From positions 1 to 56,845 of the forward strand of contig NZ_JARJLT010000020.1 in the NCBI RefSeq assembly GCF_029335315.1: a DNA stretch of 56,845 nucleotides. The letters are read 5' to 3'. Below, one piece after another: positions 32,060-40,304 of this stretch; the stretch's first letter is position 1; each line of letters begins with the position of its first letter. The position numbers and the translations under genes are program-made. The notes beneath the pieces were generated by a model. It did not search any database, was not told where the DNA came from, and saw only the letters and a program-made list of their open reading frames with translations. This DNA is from Pseudomonas citronellolis (lineage in GTDB: Bacteria > Pseudomonadota > Gammaproteobacteria > Pseudomonadales > Pseudomonadaceae).

Positions 32060-32901
32060 TGCGTACCGGACGTTGGCAGTCGGCCTGGGGCGATCCGGCG
32101 GAGAAGGGTGGCTGGGCCTTGGCCCACTACCGCCAGCAGTTCCTTGGCGACGCCAACGGCCTGCTGTTCCCCCGCGACTGGCTGAAGCGCCAGGACCTGC
32201 CGGTGATCGCCGAACAGGGCATCGGTCATTTCGACGGTGACGCCGTCTACCTGCTGGAGCTGGACGCCCCGGCGCCGCTGGACGGCTGCCATTGGGTCGG
32301 CCTGCGCCACGCCATGCTGGAGGCCGAGGACGACCAGTTCGCCATGCTCGGCTTCGCCAGCCAGGTCGGCACCTGGGCCCACGAACACCGCTTCTGCGGC
32401 GGCTGCGGCCAGCCCACCCGGCTGGTGCCGGGCGAGCGCGCGGTGCGCTGCGACGCCTGCGAAATCCAGCGCTACCCGTTGCTCTCGCCGAGCATGATCG
32501 TGCTGGTGACCCGTGGCGACGAGTTGCTGCTGGCGCGCTCGCCGCGCTTCGTGCCGGGCATGTACAGCACCCTGGCCGGCTTCGTCGAGCCGGGCGAGTC
32601 GGTGGAGCATTGCGTGGCCCGCGAGGTGCGCGAGGAAGTCGGGCTGGAGATCGGCAATATCCGCTATCTGGGCAGCCAGAACTGGCCGTTCCCGCATTCA
32701 CTGATGCTCGGCTTCCACGCCGAGTACGTCAGCGGCGAGATCGTCCCGCAGCCGGACGAGATCGAGGACGCCCAGTGGTTCCACTTCGAATCGCTGCCGC
32801 GCCTGCCGGCCGGGCGCTCCATCGCCCGCTACCTGATCGACACCTGGCTGGCGCGCCGTACCGGGCGCCCCGAGCCGATCCTGCCGGGCGGCGGCGTCTG
32901 A
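32059..32901 (+). CDS. nudC: NAD(H) pyrophosphatase / NAD-capped RNA decapping enzyme
   Basis: A 280-residue Nudix hydrolase that cleaves NAD(H) and removes NAD caps from RNA. The zinc ribbon uses Cys113, Cys116, Cys131 and Cys134 (FCGGCG...CDAC). The Nudix box is complete at 174-196 (GFVEPGE, then AREVREEVG). The NudC-specific SQxWPFPxS motif follows as SQNWPFPHS at 206-214. The ATG shares a base with the fimL stop codon. It converges on the TauE/SafE gene 22 bp away with no clear terminator between. Confidence 0.95.
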   Translation: MRTGRWQSAWGDPAEKGGWALAHYRQQFLGDANGLLFPRDWLKRQDLPVIAEQGIGHFDGDAVYLLELDAPAPLDGCHWVGLRHAMLEAEDDQFAMLGFASQVGTWAHEHRFCGGCGQPTRLVPGERAVRCDACEIQRYPLLSPSMIVLVTRGDELLLARSPRFVPGMYSTLAGFVEPGESVEHCVAREVREEVGLEIGNIRYLGSQNWPFPHSLMLGFHAEYVSGEIVPQPDEIEDAQWFHFESLPRLPAGRSIARYLIDTWLARRTGRPEPILPGGGV

Positions 32902-32923
32902 CCCCCGGCGGGGCCTTCCCGCC

Positions 32924-33715
32924 TCAGACCGCGCTGAACCAGTGCTGCCAGGCCAGGCGCGCGGTCAGCGCGAGCACCACCAGGATGAACACCGGGCGAA
33001 TGAATTTCGCCCCGCCGCCAATGGCGGTGCGCGCGCCCAGGTAGGCGCCGACCATCAGTGAACTGCCCATGCACAGCCCGAGCAGCCAGACCACCTGGCC
33101 GGAGGCGATGAACACCGCCAGCGCCACTATGTTGCTGACGAAGTTCATGGTCCGCGCCACGCCGCTGGCGCGCACCAGGTCCAGCGGGTACATCAGCAGG
33201 CTGCTGACGGTCCAGAAGGCGCCGGTGCCAGGGCCGGCCACGCCGTCGTAGAAACCCAGGCCCAGGCCTTGCGGCCACTGGCGCTTGCGCCCGACCGGCG
33301 CGTCGGCGTCCAGCGGCGCCTTGGGCGTGCCGCCGAACAGCATGTAGATCCCGCAGGAAAACACCACCACCGGCAGCATGCGGTTCAACCACTCCGCCGG
33401 CAGCAGGTGCGCGGCCCAGGCGCCGACGGCGGCGCCTATGGCGGTGGCGACCAGGGCGTTGCGCCACTTCGCCGGGTGGAACAGCTTGCGCCGGTAGAAG
33501 GTGAAGCTGGCGGTGGCCGAGCCGAAGGTCGAGCTGAGCTTGTTGGTGCCCAGCGCCAGGTGTGGCGGTACGCCGGCGGTGAGCAGGGCGGGGATGGTCA
33601 GCAGGCCGCCGCCGCCGGCGATGGCGTCGATGAAGCCGGCCAGGAAGGCGACCACGGCGAGGATCAGCAGGGTCAACGGGTCGACCGCGAGCTCAAGGGG
33701 CATGGAGAAGGGCAT
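32924..33715 (-). CDS. TSUP (TauE/SafE) family permease
   Basis: A 263-residue polytopic inner-membrane protein with about eight helices in two related halves, typical of the sulfite-exporter TauE/SafE family. Recognisable parts are GFIDAIAGGGGLLTIPALL after the first helix and GFYDGVAGPGTGAFW in the second half. The family moves sulfite, sulfonates or other small organic anions; the substrate is unknown here. No strong ribosome-binding site precedes either Met1 or Met5, so the start may be four codons later. It is divergent from the next gene. Confidence 0.87.
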   Translation of the reverse strand: MPFSMPLELAVDPLTLLILAVVAFLAGFIDAIAGGGGLLTIPALLTAGVPPHLALGTNKLSSTFGSATASFTFYRRKLFHPAKWRNALVATAIGAAVGAWAAHLLPAEWLNRMLPVVVFSCGIYMLFGGTPKAPLDADAPVGRKRQWPQGLGLGFYDGVAGPGTGAFWTVSSLLMYPLDLVRASGVARTMNFVSNIVALAVFIASGQVVWLLGLCMGSSLMVGAYLGARTAIGGGAKFIRPVFILVVLALTARLAWQHWFSAV

Positions 33716-33814
33716 GGAAACTGGGACCTGGGTTCAAGGCGGCGACGTCACGGCTGGCCGTCGCGTCGACGGCTGCGCATAATGCCGCAATTCTACCCGC
33801 AAGGAACTGATTCA

Positions 33815-34459
33815 ATGCAGTACGACGGCCTGGCCTGGACGTTCGCCCTGGTCGCCCTGTTGGCGCTGCTGGTCGCCGCGCGCATCCTCTTCGACCGCCA
33901 CTGGTTCCTCGGCTGGCTGCGCGGCTGCGCCGGCCTGGCCGTGGTCGCCTTCGCCGCCCTGGTGGCCCTGGCCGCCTGGGACCTGCGCAGTTACGACGCG
34001 TTGCCCGCCGAGCGGCCGCTGGCGACCCTGAGCTTCCATCGGCTGGCGCCCCAGCGCTACGAGGTGAAGATCCTCGAGGGCAACCTCGAGCGCCGCGTCG
34101 AGCTGGGCGGCGACCTCTGGCAGCTGGATGTGCGCGTCATGCAGTGGCGCGGCCTGGCGGCGCTGATCGGGCTGGACCCCGGCTATCGCCTGCAGAGCCT
34201 CGGCGGCCGCTACCTGGCGGTCGAGCAGCGGGACCAGGCGAGCAAGCAGGCGCTGGCCGGCGACGCGTTCGGCTTCGACCTCTGGCGCTGGCTGCGCGAC
34301 GGCCCCCACGACCTGCTGACCTTCCGCCCGCTGGCGGCGCGGGTGACCTTCCTGCCGATGGCCGACCAGGCGGTGTACGCCGTGCGCTACGGTCCCGCCG
34401 GCCTCGAGGCCGAGGCGGTGAACGCCGCGGCGCAGCAGGCGCTGCGCGATTGGCGCTAG
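33815..34459 (+). CDS. Conserved hypothetical membrane-anchored protein
   Basis: A 214-residue protein with two N-terminal hydrophobic segments (about 6-24 and 33-54), then a predicted extracytoplasmic or cytoplasmic domain rich in beta structure (LSFHRLAPQRYEVKILEG, LWQLDVRVMQWRGLAALIGLDPGYRLQSLGGRYL). I do not recognise a known catalytic motif. Similar proteins are sometimes labelled cation/multidrug efflux protein, which the two helices do not support. The ATG at 33815 has an AAGGA site; the much longer open frame upstream overlaps the TauE/SafE gene and is spurious. Confidence 0.75.
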   Translation: MQYDGLAWTFALVALLALLVAARILFDRHWFLGWLRGCAGLAVVAFAALVALAAWDLRSYDALPAERPLATLSFHRLAPQRYEVKILEGNLERRVELGGDLWQLDVRVMQWRGLAALIGLDPGYRLQSLGGRYLAVEQRDQASKQALAGDAFGFDLWRWLRDGPHDLLTFRPLAARVTFLPMADQAVYAVRYGPAGLEAEAVNAAAQQALRDWR

Positions 34460-34481
34460 CCGGAGCCAGAAAGACACTGGG

Positions 34482-34499
34482 CTCCCGCGTTCGCGGGAG
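34482..34499. repeat. Short REP-like palindrome
   Basis: Perfect 8-bp arms ctcccgcg / cgcgggag around a TT loop, followed by tgacg. This gctcccgcgttcgcgggag unit is a widespread Pseudomonas intergenic palindrome. It sits 22 bp after the preceding stop and may also act as a 3'-end hairpin. Confidence 0.65.
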
Positions 34500-34572
34500 T
34501 GACGGGGAAGGGGCACAGCTAACCTGCGGCCTCGCTCCTACACAAAGGCGGGCATCAATCGGATGCCCAATG

Positions 34573-34600
34573 AAAAAGGGAGCCCGAAGGCTCCCTTTTT
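34573..34600. terminator. Bidirectional Rho-independent terminator
   Basis: The sequence aaaagggagcc-CGAA-ggctccctttt forms an 11-bp stem with a tetraloop and A/T runs on both sides. It ends the SDR operon on the minus strand and can end the hypothetical gene on the plus strand. Confidence 0.92.
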
Positions 34601-34616
34601 CATTGCGGCGTCGCGA

Positions 34617-35384
34617 TCAGGCGAGGAAGCCGCCGTCCACGTTCAGCGCTACGCCAGTGGTGTAGCTGGACGCGTCGCTGGCGAGGTACAGCACGGTGCC
34701 GGCCATCTCGCTCGGGTCGGCCACGCGCTTGAGCGGGATGCGCTGCAGGGCGGTGTTGAGGATGGCGTCGTTCTTCACCAGCGCCGAGGCGAACTTGGTG
34801 TCGGTCAGGCCCGGCAGCAGGGCGTTGCAGCGGATGCCGAACTGCGCGCATTCCTTGGCGAAGACCTTGGTCATGCTGATCACCGCGGCCTTGGTCACCG
34901 AGTAGATGCCCTGGAACTCGCCGGGGCTCACGCCGTTGATCGAGGCGACGTTGATGATGCTGCCGCCGCCGTTCTGCTTCATCAGCTTGCCGCCTTCGAT
35001 GGACATGAAGTAGTAGCCGCGGATGTTCACGTCGACGGTCTTCTGGAAGGCCGACAGGTCGGTGTCCAGCACGTTGCAGAACTGCGGGTTGGTGGCGGCG
35101 TTGTTGACCAGGATGTCCAGGCGGCCGAACTGCTCGCGGATCTGCGCGAAGACGCTCTGGATCTGCTCCATCTCGCCGATGTGGCAGGCGATGGCGGTGG
35201 CTTTGCCACCCTCGGCGATGATCGCGTCGGCGACGGCCTGGCAGCCTTCGATCTTGCGGCTCGAGACGATCACGTGGGCGCCCTGCTGGGCCAGCAGCTT
35301 GGCGATGGCTTCGCCGATACCGCGGCTGGCGCCGGAGACGAAGGCGATCTTGCCGTCGAGGTCGAACAGGTTGGTCTTGGACAT
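34617..35384 (-). CDS. Short-chain dehydrogenase/reductase (SDR family oxidoreductase)
   Basis: A 255-residue classical SDR. The cofactor-binding glycine motif is SGASRGIGEAI (17-27); VNNAATNP (93-100) is the NNAG-type structural motif. The catalytic Ser148, Tyr161 and Lys165 are in place (VASINGVSP, YSVTKAAV). SSRK after the second strand suggests NADP(H). It lies 25 bp after the phosphotransferase gene in one operon. ACAD10-type phosphotransferases and SDRs often pair with acyl-CoA metabolism, so a hydroxyacyl-CoA or related substrate is possible but unproven. Confidence 0.9.
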   Translation of the reverse strand: MSKTNLFDLDGKIAFVSGASRGIGEAIAKLLAQQGAHVIVSSRKIEGCQAVADAIIAEGGKATAIACHIGEMEQIQSVFAQIREQFGRLDILVNNAATNPQFCNVLDTDLSAFQKTVDVNIRGYYFMSIEGGKLMKQNGGGSIINVASINGVSPGEFQGIYSVTKAAVISMTKVFAKECAQFGIRCNALLPGLTDTKFASALVKNDAILNTALQRIPLKRVADPSEMAGTVLYLASDASSYTTGVALNVDGGFLA

Positions 35385-35409
35385 GGGGTTCCCCTTGTTG
35401 TGATCGTCG

Positions 35410-36480
35410 TTACAGGCGGGACTTGGCGATGACCTGCAGGCTCATCTGCTCCAGCAGCTTGTTCATGTGAATGAACTGGGCGAAGCGTTTGTCCTGGGTC
35501 TGACCGTGGAAGAAGCGGTAGTAGATCTGCTGCACGATGCCGGCCAGGCGGAACAGGCCGTAGGTGTAGTAGAAATCGAGGTTGTCGATCGGCGGCAGGC
35601 CGGCGCGCTCGGCGTAGTAGTCGGCGAACTGCTGGCGGCTCAGCATGCCCGGCAGGTGGCTCGGCTGGCGGCGCATGAGTTGCACCGGGGCCGGGTCGCC
35701 GGCTTCGATCCAGTAGGCGAGGGTGTTGCCCAGGTCCATCAGCGGGTCGCCGATGGTGGTCAGCTCCCAGTCCAGCACGCCGATGATGCGCATCGGGTCC
35801 TTGGGGTCGAGGATGACGTTGTCGAAGCGGTAGTCGTTGTGGACGATGCCCGGCTTGTGGTGGTCGGCCGGCATCTTGTCGCGCAGCCAGGTCTTGACCG
35901 CTTCCCAGCTCGGCGCGTCGGGAGTGATGGCCTTCTCGTAGCGGTCGCTCCAGCCGGCGATCTGGCGCTGCACGTAGCCTTCGGGGCGGCCGAGGTCGCC
36001 GAGGCCGCAGGCGTTGTAGTCGACGTTGTGCAGCTCGACCATGCGGTCGACGAAGTTCTTGCACAGCTGGTTGGCCTGCTGCTCGTCGAGCGTGAGCTCC
36101 GGCGGCAGGTCGGCGCGCAGGATGATGCCGTTGACCCGCTCCATCACGTAGAACTCGGCGCCGATCACCGACTCGTCGGTGCAGTGCACGTAGGCTTTCG
36201 GGCAGTACGGGAAGCCGGCGTTGAGCTGGTTGAGGATGCGGTACTCGCGCCCCATGTCGTGGGCCGACTTGGCCTTGTGGCCGAACGGCGGGCGACGCAG
36301 CACCAGCTCGTGGCTGGGGTATTCCAGCAGGTAGGTCAGGTTGGAGGCGCCGCCAGGGAACTGGCTGATCTTCGGCTCGCCCTGCAGGCCGGGAATGTGC
36401 GCCTTCAGGTAGGGATCGATAACCGCGGCGTCGAGTTCTTCGCCTTGGCGGATGCGGGTGGACTGGTCAGTCAGCGACAT
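35410..36480 (-). CDS. Aminoglycoside-phosphotransferase-fold kinase (ACAD10/11-type)
   Basis: A 356-residue kinase-fold protein of the APH/choline-kinase group. It has the P-loop-like segment FPGGASNLTYLLE, the catalytic motif HNDYRFDNVILD and the metal-binding LDWELTTIGDPLMDLG. Its closest recognisable relatives are the kinase domains associated with acyl-CoA dehydrogenases, which phosphorylate 4-hydroxyacyl-CoA, not antibiotics. I placed the start at 36480 (AAGGGAT site), 40 codons inside the open frame. It is first in an operon with the SDR gene. Confidence 0.85.
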   Translation of the reverse strand: MSLTDQSTRIRQGEELDAAVIDPYLKAHIPGLQGEPKISQFPGGASNLTYLLEYPSHELVLRRPPFGHKAKSAHDMGREYRILNQLNAGFPYCPKAYVHCTDESVIGAEFYVMERVNGIILRADLPPELTLDEQQANQLCKNFVDRMVELHNVDYNACGLGDLGRPEGYVQRQIAGWSDRYEKAITPDAPSWEAVKTWLRDKMPADHHKPGIVHNDYRFDNVILDPKDPMRIIGVLDWELTTIGDPLMDLGNTLAYWIEAGDPAPVQLMRRQPSHLPGMLSRQQFADYYAERAGLPPIDNLDFYYTYGLFRLAGIVQQIYYRFFHGQTQDKRFAQFIHMNKLLEQMSLQVIAKSRL

Positions 36481-36638
36481 GCTTATCCCTTTTTGTAGTC
36501 GGTGGTTGCCGAGGCAGCGGCATCCAGGCTCCATCATGCGCGGCAATGATGGTGTCCCGAGATAATTGGCTAATCTAATGCTCGTCCGGGGCCCCCACAA
36601 GCGCTGGGGCGCGTTATTGGCGAGCGTGTTGGACCTCG

Positions 36639-36653
36639 ATCAGGCTGCCTGAT
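36639..36653. promoter_or_regulatory. 15-bp palindrome upstream of the phosphotransferase operon
   Basis: A perfect atcaggc-t-gcctgat palindrome lies about 160 bp ahead of the phosphotransferase start, in a 255-bp non-coding gap. It has no adjacent T run, so an operator is more likely than a terminator. The rest of 36481-36679 shows no gene. Confidence 0.4.
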
Positions 36654-36679
36654 TCGCCCCTTCGGGGGCGGCGCGGGCG

Positions 36680-36712
36680 AAAAAAAACCGGAGCCCAGGA
36701 CTCCGGTTTTTC
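36680..36712 (-). terminator. Rho-independent terminator of the SCP2 gene
   Basis: Stem aaaccggag / ctccggttt with loop cccagga, followed on the minus strand by a run of eight T. It lies about 24 bp after the SCP2 stop codon. Confidence 0.9.
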
Positions 36713-36735
36713 GTAGGGCTGGCGGCGTTCCGGGA

Positions 36736-37047
36736 TCAGACCGGGAACAGTTCGCCGAGCTTCATGGCCAGCATCATGTCGCCTTCGGCGCGCAGCTTGC
36801 CGGCCATGAAGGCCTGCATGCCGTCGGTTTCGCCGCTGGTGATGCCCTTCAGGGTCTCGCTGTCCATGATCAGGGTGACGTTGGGGTTCGGCGCGTCGCC
36901 CTGTACGACTTCGCAGGTGCCGTCCTTGACCACCAGGTAGTGGTTGTCGCCGTCTTCGATGTTGAACTGGAAGACCAGGTCCAGGCCGGCGGCGGCGCCA
37001 GCGTTGAATTTGCTCTTCATGGTGGAGACGATGTCAGCAACGCTCAT
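36736..37047 (-). CDS. SCP2 sterol-binding domain protein
   Basis: A 103-residue single-domain SCP2 protein: MSVADIVSTMKSKFNA, then the lipid-binding beta-sheet (LDLVFQFNIEDGDNHYLVV, PNVTLIMDSETLKGITSGE) and the C-terminal helix GKLRAEGDMMLAMKLGELF. Such bacterial proteins are thought to bind fatty acyl chains or acyl-CoA. It has an AAGGGAT site and follows the histidine phosphatase gene by 58 bp, then a terminator. Its exact ligand is unknown. Confidence 0.93.
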   Translation of the reverse strand: MSVADIVSTMKSKFNAGAAAGLDLVFQFNIEDGDNHYLVVKDGTCEVVQGDAPNPNVTLIMDSETLKGITSGETDGMQAFMAGKLRAEGDMMLAMKLGELFPV

Positions 37048-37105
37048 GGTTCTATCCCTTTTCTAGGTTTTCTCGCGCGCCCCGGTGGGGCGCAATGGGC
37101 CGGGC

Positions 37106-37816
37106 TCAGCGGTAGGTGATGAGCTCCGGCGCCTTCAACAGTTCCAGATGCACGTGACTGTTGAAGGAAGCCAGGGACACTTCGTCGCCGCGGAACTTCA
37201 GGCGGTTCAGCGAAGTGTTGACGATCTGCCAGTTCAGCTCGAAGGCCTTGAGCGCCGGCATCCCGACGATCTGCTGGAGCACCGCGGTGATGGTGCCGCC
37301 GGAGGTGAACACGGCGATGTTGTCCTTGCCGCTGGCCTGGCGCAGCAGGCGCTGCAGGCCGTCGTGCACGGTGTCGAGGAATTCCTGCCAGCTGACCAGG
37401 CCGTCCTTGTGGTGCTCGCCGGAAACCCAGCGGGCGATCACGTAGGAGAACAGGCGCTGGAACTCGCCGCGGTGCTGCGCGGCGTTGCGCAGGATGTGCA
37501 GGGCCTGGGGTTCGTGCTGCAGCAGGTCGTCGAGGTGGGCGCGGATCACCGCGTCGGCCTCGAACTCGTTGAAGGCCGCGTCGATCTCCAGCTCCGGCAC
37601 ATCCAGGCCGGCTTCGCGCATGCGGCCCAGGGCCTCGTTGGCGGTGTGGCGCTGGCGCTGCAGGTCGCCGGCGAGGCAGCGGTCCAGGCGCAGGCCCAGG
37701 CCGGCCAGGTGTTCGCCGAGGATCTGCGCCTGGCGCACGCCGGTGGGCGAGAGCACGTCGTAGTCGTCGGCACCGAACGAAGCCTGGCCATGTCGAATCA
37801 GATAGATGCTGCCCAC
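37106..37816 (-). CDS. Histidine phosphatase family protein
   Basis: A 236-residue phosphoglycerate-mutase-like protein. The catalytic histidine is in the N-terminal LIRHGQASFG motif (RHG). A later VFTSGGTITAVLQQI segment occupies the place of the second active-site histidine, where many family members have SHG; here the residue is Thr-Ser-Gly-Gly, so the active site is atypical. The start is a GTG at 37816 with a GAGG site. It lies upstream of the SCP2 gene and is divergent from sohB. The substrate is unknown. Confidence 0.85.
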   Translation of the reverse strand: MGSIYLIRHGQASFGADDYDVLSPTGVRQAQILGEHLAGLGLRLDRCLAGDLQRQRHTANEALGRMREAGLDVPELEIDAAFNEFEADAVIRAHLDDLLQHEPQALHILRNAAQHRGEFQRLFSYVIARWVSGEHHKDGLVSWQEFLDTVHDGLQRLLRQASGKDNIAVFTSGGTITAVLQQIVGMPALKAFELNWQIVNTSLNRLKFRGDEVSLASFNSHVHLELLKAPELITYR

Positions 37817-38022
37817 GCACGAACCTCGGCAGGGGTGAAGGTTTCGGCGAGGGTAGGGGGAAGGCCCCGGACTGTCAACGAAAAAACATACGCTTGTTTG
37901 AATGGCATTCCCGGGCGTGATGAAGGCGCTCTCCGGCGCTGGCTGCGGCCCGGCGGGCTGGGTATGCTTGCGGGATTCCCCGGCCCGGTCGGCGGGCGGG
38001 GCAAGGTTGATGAGGGGGATGT

Positions 38023-39045
38023 GTGGAGTTTCTTCTGGACTACGCGGGTTTTCTGGCCAGGACCTTCACCGTGCTGGTGGCGGTGCTGGTCGTGCTGGTG
38101 GTGGTAGCCGCCCTGCGCGGCCGTGGCCGGCGCGCCGGCGGGCACCTGGAAGTGCGCAAGCTCAACGACTTCTACAAGGACCTGCGCGAGCGCCTGCAGG
38201 GCAGCGTGCTGGACAAGGACAAGCTCAAGGCCCTGCGCAAGTCCGAGCAGAAGGCCGCCAAGCAGGCGAAGAAGGCCGGCGGCCAGAAGAACCGCGTCTA
38301 CGTCCTCGACTTCGACGGCGACATCAAGGCCTCCGCCACCGAGCACCTGCGCAACGAGATCACCGCGCTGCTCAGCCTGGCCACGCCGAAGGACGAAGTG
38401 GTGCTGCGCCTGGAAAGCGGCGGCGGCATGGTCCACAGCTACGGCCTGGCCGCCTCGCAGCTGGCGCGCATCCGCCAGGCCGGGGTGCCGCTGACGGTGT
38501 GCGTCGACAAGGTCGCCGCCAGCGGCGGCTACATGATGGCCTGCATCGGCGAGCGCATTCTCTCCGCGCCCTTCGCCATCCTCGGTTCCATCGGCGTGGT
38601 GGCGCAGCTGCCCAACGTGCATCGCCTGCTGAAGAAGCACGACATCGATTTCGAGGTGCTCACCGCCGGTGAGTTCAAGCGCACCCTGACCGTGTTCGGC
38701 GAGAACACCGAGAAGGGCCGCGAAAAGTTCCAGGAGGACCTGGAGTCCACCCACGAGCTGTTCAAGGGCTTCGTCGCCCACTACCGGCCGAAGCTGGCCA
38801 TCGACGAGATCGCCACCGGCGAGGTCTGGCTGGGCCAGGCGGCGCTGGGGCGCAAGCTGGTGGACGAGCTGAAGACCAGCGACGAGTACCTGGCCGAGCG
38901 CGCCCGCGAAGCGGACCTCTATCATCTGCAGTACGTGCAGAAGAAGAGCGTCCAGGAACGCCTGGGCGTCGGTGCCAGCGCGGTGATCGACCGCGTGCTG
39001 CTGAGCTGGTGGGAGCGCCTGGGACGCAGCCGTTACTGGCAATGA
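38023..39045 (+). CDS. sohB: SohB, inner-membrane S49-family serine protease
   Basis: A 340-residue signal-peptide-peptidase-like protease. One N-terminal membrane helix (about 8-30) is followed by a charged helix region and the S49 domain. The catalytic serine is Ser167 in KVAASGGYMMACIGE, and the partner lysine is Lys219 in GEFKRTLTVFGENTEKGREKF. The start is a GTG at 38023 with a GAGGGGGA site close upstream; no ATG fits. It faces the membrane's outer side and is probably involved in quality control of membrane or exported proteins. The 206-bp gap to the histidine phosphatase holds both promoters. Confidence 0.92.
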   Translation: MEFLLDYAGFLARTFTVLVAVLVVLVVVAALRGRGRRAGGHLEVRKLNDFYKDLRERLQGSVLDKDKLKALRKSEQKAAKQAKKAGGQKNRVYVLDFDGDIKASATEHLRNEITALLSLATPKDEVVLRLESGGGMVHSYGLAASQLARIRQAGVPLTVCVDKVAASGGYMMACIGERILSAPFAILGSIGVVAQLPNVHRLLKKHDIDFEVLTAGEFKRTLTVFGENTEKGREKFQEDLESTHELFKGFVAHYRPKLAIDEIATGEVWLGQAALGRKLVDELKTSDEYLAERAREADLYHLQYVQKKSVQERLGVGASAVIDRVLLSWWERLGRSRYWQ

Positions 39046-39101
39046 ATTCAGGGCGGGCGCCACGGCGCCCGCGCGCAAGGGTTGAAACTAAGGAGAGCGT
39101 G

Positions 39102-40094
39102 ATGAGTGCATTCAAGGCCCTCTGGGTCACCGAAACCCCGCACGGCGTATTCGAGCAGCAGGTGGTCGAGCGCGACACCAGCCAGTTGCCGGCCGGCGAG
39201 GTGCTGATCCGGGTGCGGTATTCGTCGCTGAACTACAAGGACGCGTTGTCGGCCAGCGGCAACCGTGGCGTGACCCGCAAATATCCGCACACCCCCGGCA
39301 TCGACGCGGCGGGCGTGGTGGAGGAGTCCTCGGTACCCGAGTTCGCCGCCGGCGACGAGGTGATCCTCACCGGCTACGACCTGGGCATGAACACCTGCGG
39401 CGGCTTCGGCCAGTACATCCGCGTGCCGGCGGCCTGGGTGATCAAGCGCCCGCAGGGCCTGAGCCTGCGCGAGGCGATGATCCTCGGCACCGCCGGCCTG
39501 ACCGCCGCGCTGTGCATCGACAAGCTGGAGCAGGCCGGCCTGACCCCGGCCTCCGGCCCGGTGCTGGTCACCGGCGCCAGCGGTGGCGTGGGCAGCATCG
39601 CGGTGCTGTTGCTGGCGCAGTTGGGCTACAGCGTGGCGGCCTCCACCGGCAAGCTGGAGCAGGCCGAGTTCCTCAACGGCCTGGGCGCGCGGCAGATCAT
39701 CGACCGCGCCACCGTCGCCGACGGCGTCGACAAGCCGCTGCTCAAGGAGCAGTGGGCCGGCGCGGTGGACACGGTCGGCGGTGACATCCTGTTCAACGTG
39801 GTCAAGTCGCTGCAGTACGGCGGTAGCGTGGCCTGCTGCGGGCTGACCGCCGGCGCCGCGTTCAAGGCCACGGTGCTGCCGTTCATCCTGCGCGGGGTCA
39901 ACCTGCTGGGCGTGGACTCGGTGGAGCTGCCGCTGGTGGTCAAGGCGTCGATGTGGGACAAGCTCTCGCTGCAGTGGAAGCTGCCGCGCCTGGAGGAGCT
40001 GGTGCGCGAGATTCGCCTGGACGACCTGCCCACCGCCATCCACCAGATCCTCGCCGGCAAGCTGGTCGGCCGGCTGCTGGTCAACCTCGACTGA
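39102..40094 (+). CDS. acuI: Acrylyl-CoA reductase-like oxidoreductase (AcuI/YhdH family, MDR superfamily)
   Basis: A 330-residue zinc-independent medium-chain reductase. Family features are YSSLNYKDALSASGNRGVTRKYPHTPGIDAAG near the N terminus, the NADPH-binding VTGASGGVGSIAVLLLAQLGYSV and the GLTAGAAFKATVLPFILRGVNLLGVDSV segment. AcuI enzymes reduce toxic acryloyl-CoA to propionyl-CoA. It has an AAGGAGAG site and lies 56 bp after sohB in the same direction. A palindromic repeat follows. Confidence 0.88.
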   Translation: MSAFKALWVTETPHGVFEQQVVERDTSQLPAGEVLIRVRYSSLNYKDALSASGNRGVTRKYPHTPGIDAAGVVEESSVPEFAAGDEVILTGYDLGMNTCGGFGQYIRVPAAWVIKRPQGLSLREAMILGTAGLTAALCIDKLEQAGLTPASGPVLVTGASGGVGSIAVLLLAQLGYSVAASTGKLEQAEFLNGLGARQIIDRATVADGVDKPLLKEQWAGAVDTVGGDILFNVVKSLQYGGSVACCGLTAGAAFKATVLPFILRGVNLLGVDSVELPLVVKASMWDKLSLQWKLPRLEELVREIRLDDLPTAIHQILAGKLVGRLLVNLD

Positions 40095-40113
40095 AGTCCA
40101 GCTCCTGCAGAAC

Positions 40114-40209
40114 GTAGGGCGGATAACCGTTCGCGGTTATCCGCCGTTGACCGATGCACCGGAGCCCGTGAACGATGGCGGATAACGCCTTGGGCGTTAT
40201 GCGCCCTAC
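40114..40209. repeat. REPIN-like two-hairpin palindromic repeat, copy 3
   Basis: A 96-bp element in the same orientation as the copy at 12360-12448, with hairpins ggataaccgttcgcggttatcc and ataacgccttgggcgttat and outer ends gtagggcg / cgccctac. The core between hairpins is different and 7 bp longer. It lies between two convergent genes; the remaining 95 bp to 40304 show nothing recognisable. Confidence 0.87.
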
Positions 40210-40304
40210 GGTGTTCCAGATTGACCGTAGAGCGCACTGGAATGTCCGTTGTGAGAAACGGCATTCCTGCTTCAAGCGAGCTGCACTATGCCGGGACCGG
40301 GCGT

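Noticed and set aside
25949-32701. A 2250-codon open frame on the minus strand
   Set aside because: It runs antisense to ldcA, ldcB, the isomerase, fimL and nudC, all with clear family motifs. Long antisense frames are common in GC-rich Pseudomonas DNA with strong third-position GC bias, and the product is low-complexity.
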